From: SXOA01 sp051004015
GTDB taxonomy: Bacteria > Planctomycetota > Planctomycetia > Pirellulales > Pirellulaceae
DNA: 16,836 nt
Direction: 5' to 3'
NCBI GenBank assembly: GCA_051004015.1
Contig: JBPCKT010000104.1
Span: forward strand, 1 to 16,836
Shown: positions 14,763 to 16,836 of the stretch, in pieces
How the letters are laid out: every line of letters begins with the position of its first letter
Numbering within the stretch: the stretch's first letter is position 1
The notes under the pieces: model-generated
The model's database searches: none
What the model was told of the DNA's origin: nothing
Seen by the model: only the letters and a program-made list of their open reading frames with translations
Translations under genes and position numbers: made by a program

Positions 14763-16004
14763 TCACAGCAGAAATACCGTCAGGGCCTCGCCGGCTGGAA
14801 ATGTTCGTTCCTCCCCCGGAAAAAACGCCAGGCAATTGGCGTCGGCAAGACTTTTCAAATCGCCGGATCCTTTCACCGGAAGCAGGGTCACCCTAGCGCC
14901 CGATTCACGCTCCTCGAACATTGCCGGCCAGTAGGTCGGCCGCTCGCCGCGCTGGACCTGATCCGCGGCGAGTCGCGCTCGCTTCGTCGGGAGCGCCAAA
15001 TCTTCGTGGATAACACTCAAGGCATGGCGGACGAAGAGCTCAAAGCAGACGTAGCTGCTGACGGGGTTGCCGGGGAGCCCGAATACGAAGGTGCCGGTGT
15101 TATGCTCCCTCGGCAGTACTCCGAACCAGATGGGCTTGCCGGGCTTGAGGTTGATCTTGTGGAAGACCTGGCGCACGCCCAGCTCGGCCAGCACGCCGGG
15201 GACCAGATCCAGCACGCCGGCGGAGACGCCGCCGGAGAGGACCAGAAAGTCCGCTTCCAAACCGCGGCGGATCAGCGCCGCCAATTCGTCATGCTCATCG
15301 CGGGCCACGCCCAAAGAGACCGCCGTGGCCCCCCGTTGCTTCACCAGCGCTTCCAGCATGGGGCCGTTGCTGTTGCGAATCTGCCCCGGACCAGGAACGG
15401 CATCGACCCTGACCAGCTCATTTCCCGTGGTGAGCACGGCCACGGTCGGCCGACTGGCGATTTTCACGTCGGAGCATCCCACCTCTGCCAGCAGTCCGAT
15501 CCGAGCGGGGGTGATCCGCTGACCGGCGCGGAGGACCGTTTCACCAGAGCGCAGCGAAGTCCCCTTCCGGACGATGTTCTGTCCGCCGCGTGGAGTTTCC
15601 AGAATCCGCACACTGGCCCTCTCGCCAGGGAGCAACTCCGTTTTCTCCACCATGACGACGGCCGTCGCGCCCGCCGGTAATGGAGCGCCGGTCATGATGC
15701 GGGTCGCCGTGCCGGGCGTCACATCGCGAGTCGGCAAGTTCCCGGCGGTCACTTCTTCCAAGACCGCCAGCCCCGCGCCCGCGATGGATCCCTCCGCCAC
15801 AACCGCGTACCCGTCGACGATGGATTTGTCGTGCGGGGGTGAGTCGATATCGCTGACGATATCCTGAAAGAGAATATGACCGAGCGCTGCTCCCAGTGGA
15901 ACGGACCCCGTCGAGCACCAATTTGCACCACGGACCTCCGCGGCAATCAACTCCTGGGCTTCACTTACGCTTAGCACGCCACGGTCCTCATTCACAGCTT
16001 TCAC
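14763..16004 (-). CDS. moeA: Molybdopterin molybdenumtransferase MoeA, 413 aa
   Basis: It catalyses insertion of molybdate into adenylylated molybdopterin, the last step of molybdenum cofactor synthesis, in the cytoplasm. Family marks are complete: DSPPHDKSIVDGYAV (54-68) with D64, TRIMTGAPLPAGATAVVMVE (101-120), TTGNEL (192-197), RDEHD (235-239), SGGVSAG (257-263, more often SGGVSVG) followed by D266, KPGKP (287-291) and GLPGNPVSS (309-317). The C-terminal domain IV (about 340-413) is present. Length is normal. The start codon is GTG at 16004, overlapping the pabA TGA by 4 bp (GTGA), so translation is probably coupled; a second in-frame GTG at 15995 is possible. No other molybdenum cofactor genes are in the window. 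Confidence 0.96.
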   Translation of the reverse strand: MKAVNEDRGVLSVSEAQELIAAEVRGANWCSTGSVPLGAALGHILFQDIVSDIDSPPHDKSIVDGYAVVAEGSIAGAGLAVLEEVTAGNLPTRDVTPGTATRIMTGAPLPAGATAVVMVEKTELLPGERASVRILETPRGGQNIVRKGTSLRSGETVLRAGQRITPARIGLLAEVGCSDVKIASRPTVAVLTTGNELVRVDAVPGPGQIRNSNGPMLEALVKQRGATAVSLGVARDEHDELAALIRRGLEADFLVLSGGVSAGVLDLVPGVLAELGVRQVFHKINLKPGKPIWFGVLPREHNTGTFVFGLPGNPVSSYVCFELFVRHALSVIHEDLALPTKRARLAADQVQRGERPTYWPAMFEERESGARVTLLPVKGSGDLKSLADANCLAFFPGEERTFPAGEALTVFLL

Positions 16005-16582
16005 AGCGCCAGGAACGCCCGCAGCATGTCATGCCCGTGCTCGGTGAGAAAACTCTCGGGGTGGAATTGCACGCCGACGACCGGCAACGTCTTGTGCCGG
16101 ATGGCCATGATTTCCTTGCTGCCGCCCGGCGCTTCGGCCCAGGCGGAGACGACAAAATCCGGGTTCAAGGTATCGGGACGGATAACGAGGCTGTGATAGC
16201 GCGTGGCGGTGAGCGGACTCGGCAGCCCTTTGAAAATTCCCTGGCCATCGTGCTGAATCTGGTCGGTCTTCCCATGCATCAGCCGCTTGGCCCGTACGAT
16301 GACCCCCCCGGTGGCCTGGCCGATGGATTGATGCCCCAGACAAACGCCCAGCAGCGGCAGCTTTCCCATGAACTTCTGGATGCACTCGACCGAGATGCCA
16401 GCTTCGCTGGGAGTGCAGGGGCCGGGAGAGACGATCAGGTGGCTCGGTTTTTTGGCCGCGATTTCGTCCGTCGTGATTTGGTCGTTGCGATGGACCTCAA
16501 TCTCCAGCCCGGCATCAATTTCCCCTAGCCGCTGCACGAGGTTGTAGGTGAAGGAATCGTAGTTATCGATGAGGAGAATCAT
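16001..16582 (-). CDS. pabA: Glutamine amidotransferase component II of aminodeoxychorismate/anthranilate synthase, 193 aa
   Basis: A class I glutamine amidotransferase that releases ammonia from glutamine for the chorismate-using partner (PabB or TrpE), in folate or tryptophan synthesis. It begins MILLIDNYDSFTYNL, has the oxyanion segment SPGPCTPSEAG (52-62), nucleophile C81 in GVCLGHQSIGQA, and H174 and E176 in VQFHPES. Length is that of a stand-alone subunit. PabA and TrpG are hard to separate by sequence; no trpE/trpD or pabB lies next to it, so either role is possible and many bacteria use one protein for both. It is the first gene of a two-gene unit with moeA. No clear Shine-Dalgarno sequence is seen. 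Confidence 0.95.
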   Translation of the reverse strand: MILLIDNYDSFTYNLVQRLGEIDAGLEIEVHRNDQITTDEIAAKKPSHLIVSPGPCTPSEAGISVECIQKFMGKLPLLGVCLGHQSIGQATGGVIVRAKRLMHGKTDQIQHDGQGIFKGLPSPLTATRYHSLVIRPDTLNPDFVVSAWAEAPGGSKEIMAIRHKTLPVVGVQFHPESFLTEHGHDMLRAFLAL

Positions 16583-16636
16583 GGCAAAGCGGACAGCGCG
16601 GATCGTGAGCGGTTCGCCTCATTTTATCGCCCAAAC

Positions 16637-16732
16637 GGCGAGCGGGGGGGCGCCAGCCCCTGATTCTTCTCTTGAAGATGTGGCTGGCGTTACACCGAAA
16701 GTCATCAGGGGGCTTCACGCCCCCCGCTCGCC
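16637..16732. repeat. About 96-bp imperfect palindromic repeat with 13-bp ends, MITE-like
   Basis: GGCGAGCGGGGGG (16637-16649) and CCCCCCGCTCGCC (16720-16732) are perfect terminal inverted repeats. Homology continues inward imperfectly, with AGCCCC-TGAT on the left matching ATCAGGGGGCT on the right. An internal pair CGCCAGCC (16651-16658) / GGCTGGCG (16682-16689) can form a competing hairpin. It carries no coding capacity. It looks like a small dispersed element of a kind I associate with planctomycete intergenic DNA, and lies 55 bp upstream of pabA, where it could affect expression. Confidence 0.7.
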
Positions 16733-16753
16733 AGGAGTAGTCAAGAAACAACC

Positions 16754-16783
16754 GCGGGGCCGGGTTTTCTCCCCCGGCCCCGC
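16754..16783. terminator. Strong GC hairpin, possible terminator
   Basis: GCGGGGCCGGG (16754-16764) and CCCGGCCCCGC (16773-16783) form an 11-bp perfect stem with an 8-nt loop. On the minus strand the stem is followed by GGTTGTTTCTT, a weak U-rich tract, which would fit termination of a minus-strand gene lying beyond the right edge. On the + strand a T-run appears only about 20 nt later. It may instead be another intergenic repeat. Confidence 0.5.
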
Positions 16784-16836
16784 CTTCCAGACCCTTTTCT
16801 CGGTTTTTTCCCACGCGGAGTCCTCTTGCGGCTTGC

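Noticed and set aside
16563..16814. An 83-codon minus-strand frame at the right edge
   Set aside because: It runs through the palindromic repeat and GC hairpin and overlaps the pabA start; no protein pattern.

Overview
The window looks like chromosome of a member of the Planctomycetota, lower rank not determined. The best evidence is the tandem pair of a PSD1-type protein (planctomycete cytochrome c domain, DUF1549, DUF1553) and a DUF1501 protein, a combination expanded mainly in this phylum. An FHA-GAF-class III cyclase, a DUF4058 protein and short G/C-run inverted repeats between genes fit the same picture. One 60-base line counted inside the first gene is about 62% G+C; one inside 2890-4102 is about 48%.

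Layout. 1-138: a perfect 17-bp inverted repeat upstream of a large GH63/MGH1-like glycoside hydrolase (139-2844, +). 2890-4102: a compact lower-GC module with an XRE-type regulator and a PD-(D/E)XK-like protein in one overlapping minus-strand operon, and divergently, 42 bp away, a stand-alone protein related to the C-terminal domain of BsuBI/PstI restriction endonucleases. No methyltransferase is visible. 4103-4768: a 666-bp stretch without a secure gene. It holds a candidate promoter, a good ribosome-binding site, a doubtful 69-codon ORF and a dense set of mutually exclusive inverted repeats. 4769-6631 (+): FHA-GAF-cyclase. 6826-8013 (+): an exported protein of unknown function whose 3' end overlaps the convergent fatty-acid desaturase gene (7940-8959, -).

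From 9163 to the right end everything is on the minus strand: DUF4058 (9163-9969), DUF1501 (10008-11492) and the PSD1 protein (11505-14615), the last two clearly an operon; then moeA (14763-16004) and pabA/trpG (16001-16582), coupled by a 4-bp GTGA overlap. The right edge (16583-16836) holds a repeat-rich intergenic stretch with a strong GC hairpin.

How it fits together. Most of the window is housekeeping or typical planctomycete accessory metabolism: polysaccharide or glycan handling, membrane lipid desaturation, cofactor and folate synthesis, and nucleotide signalling. The most unusual part is the 2890-4102 module, which looks horizontally acquired and carries two nuclease-like proteins and a small regulator, with the putative catalytic residues of the BsuBI/PstI-like protein altered. 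A previously undescribed defence or regulatory function is possible there but is not shown by sequence alone.
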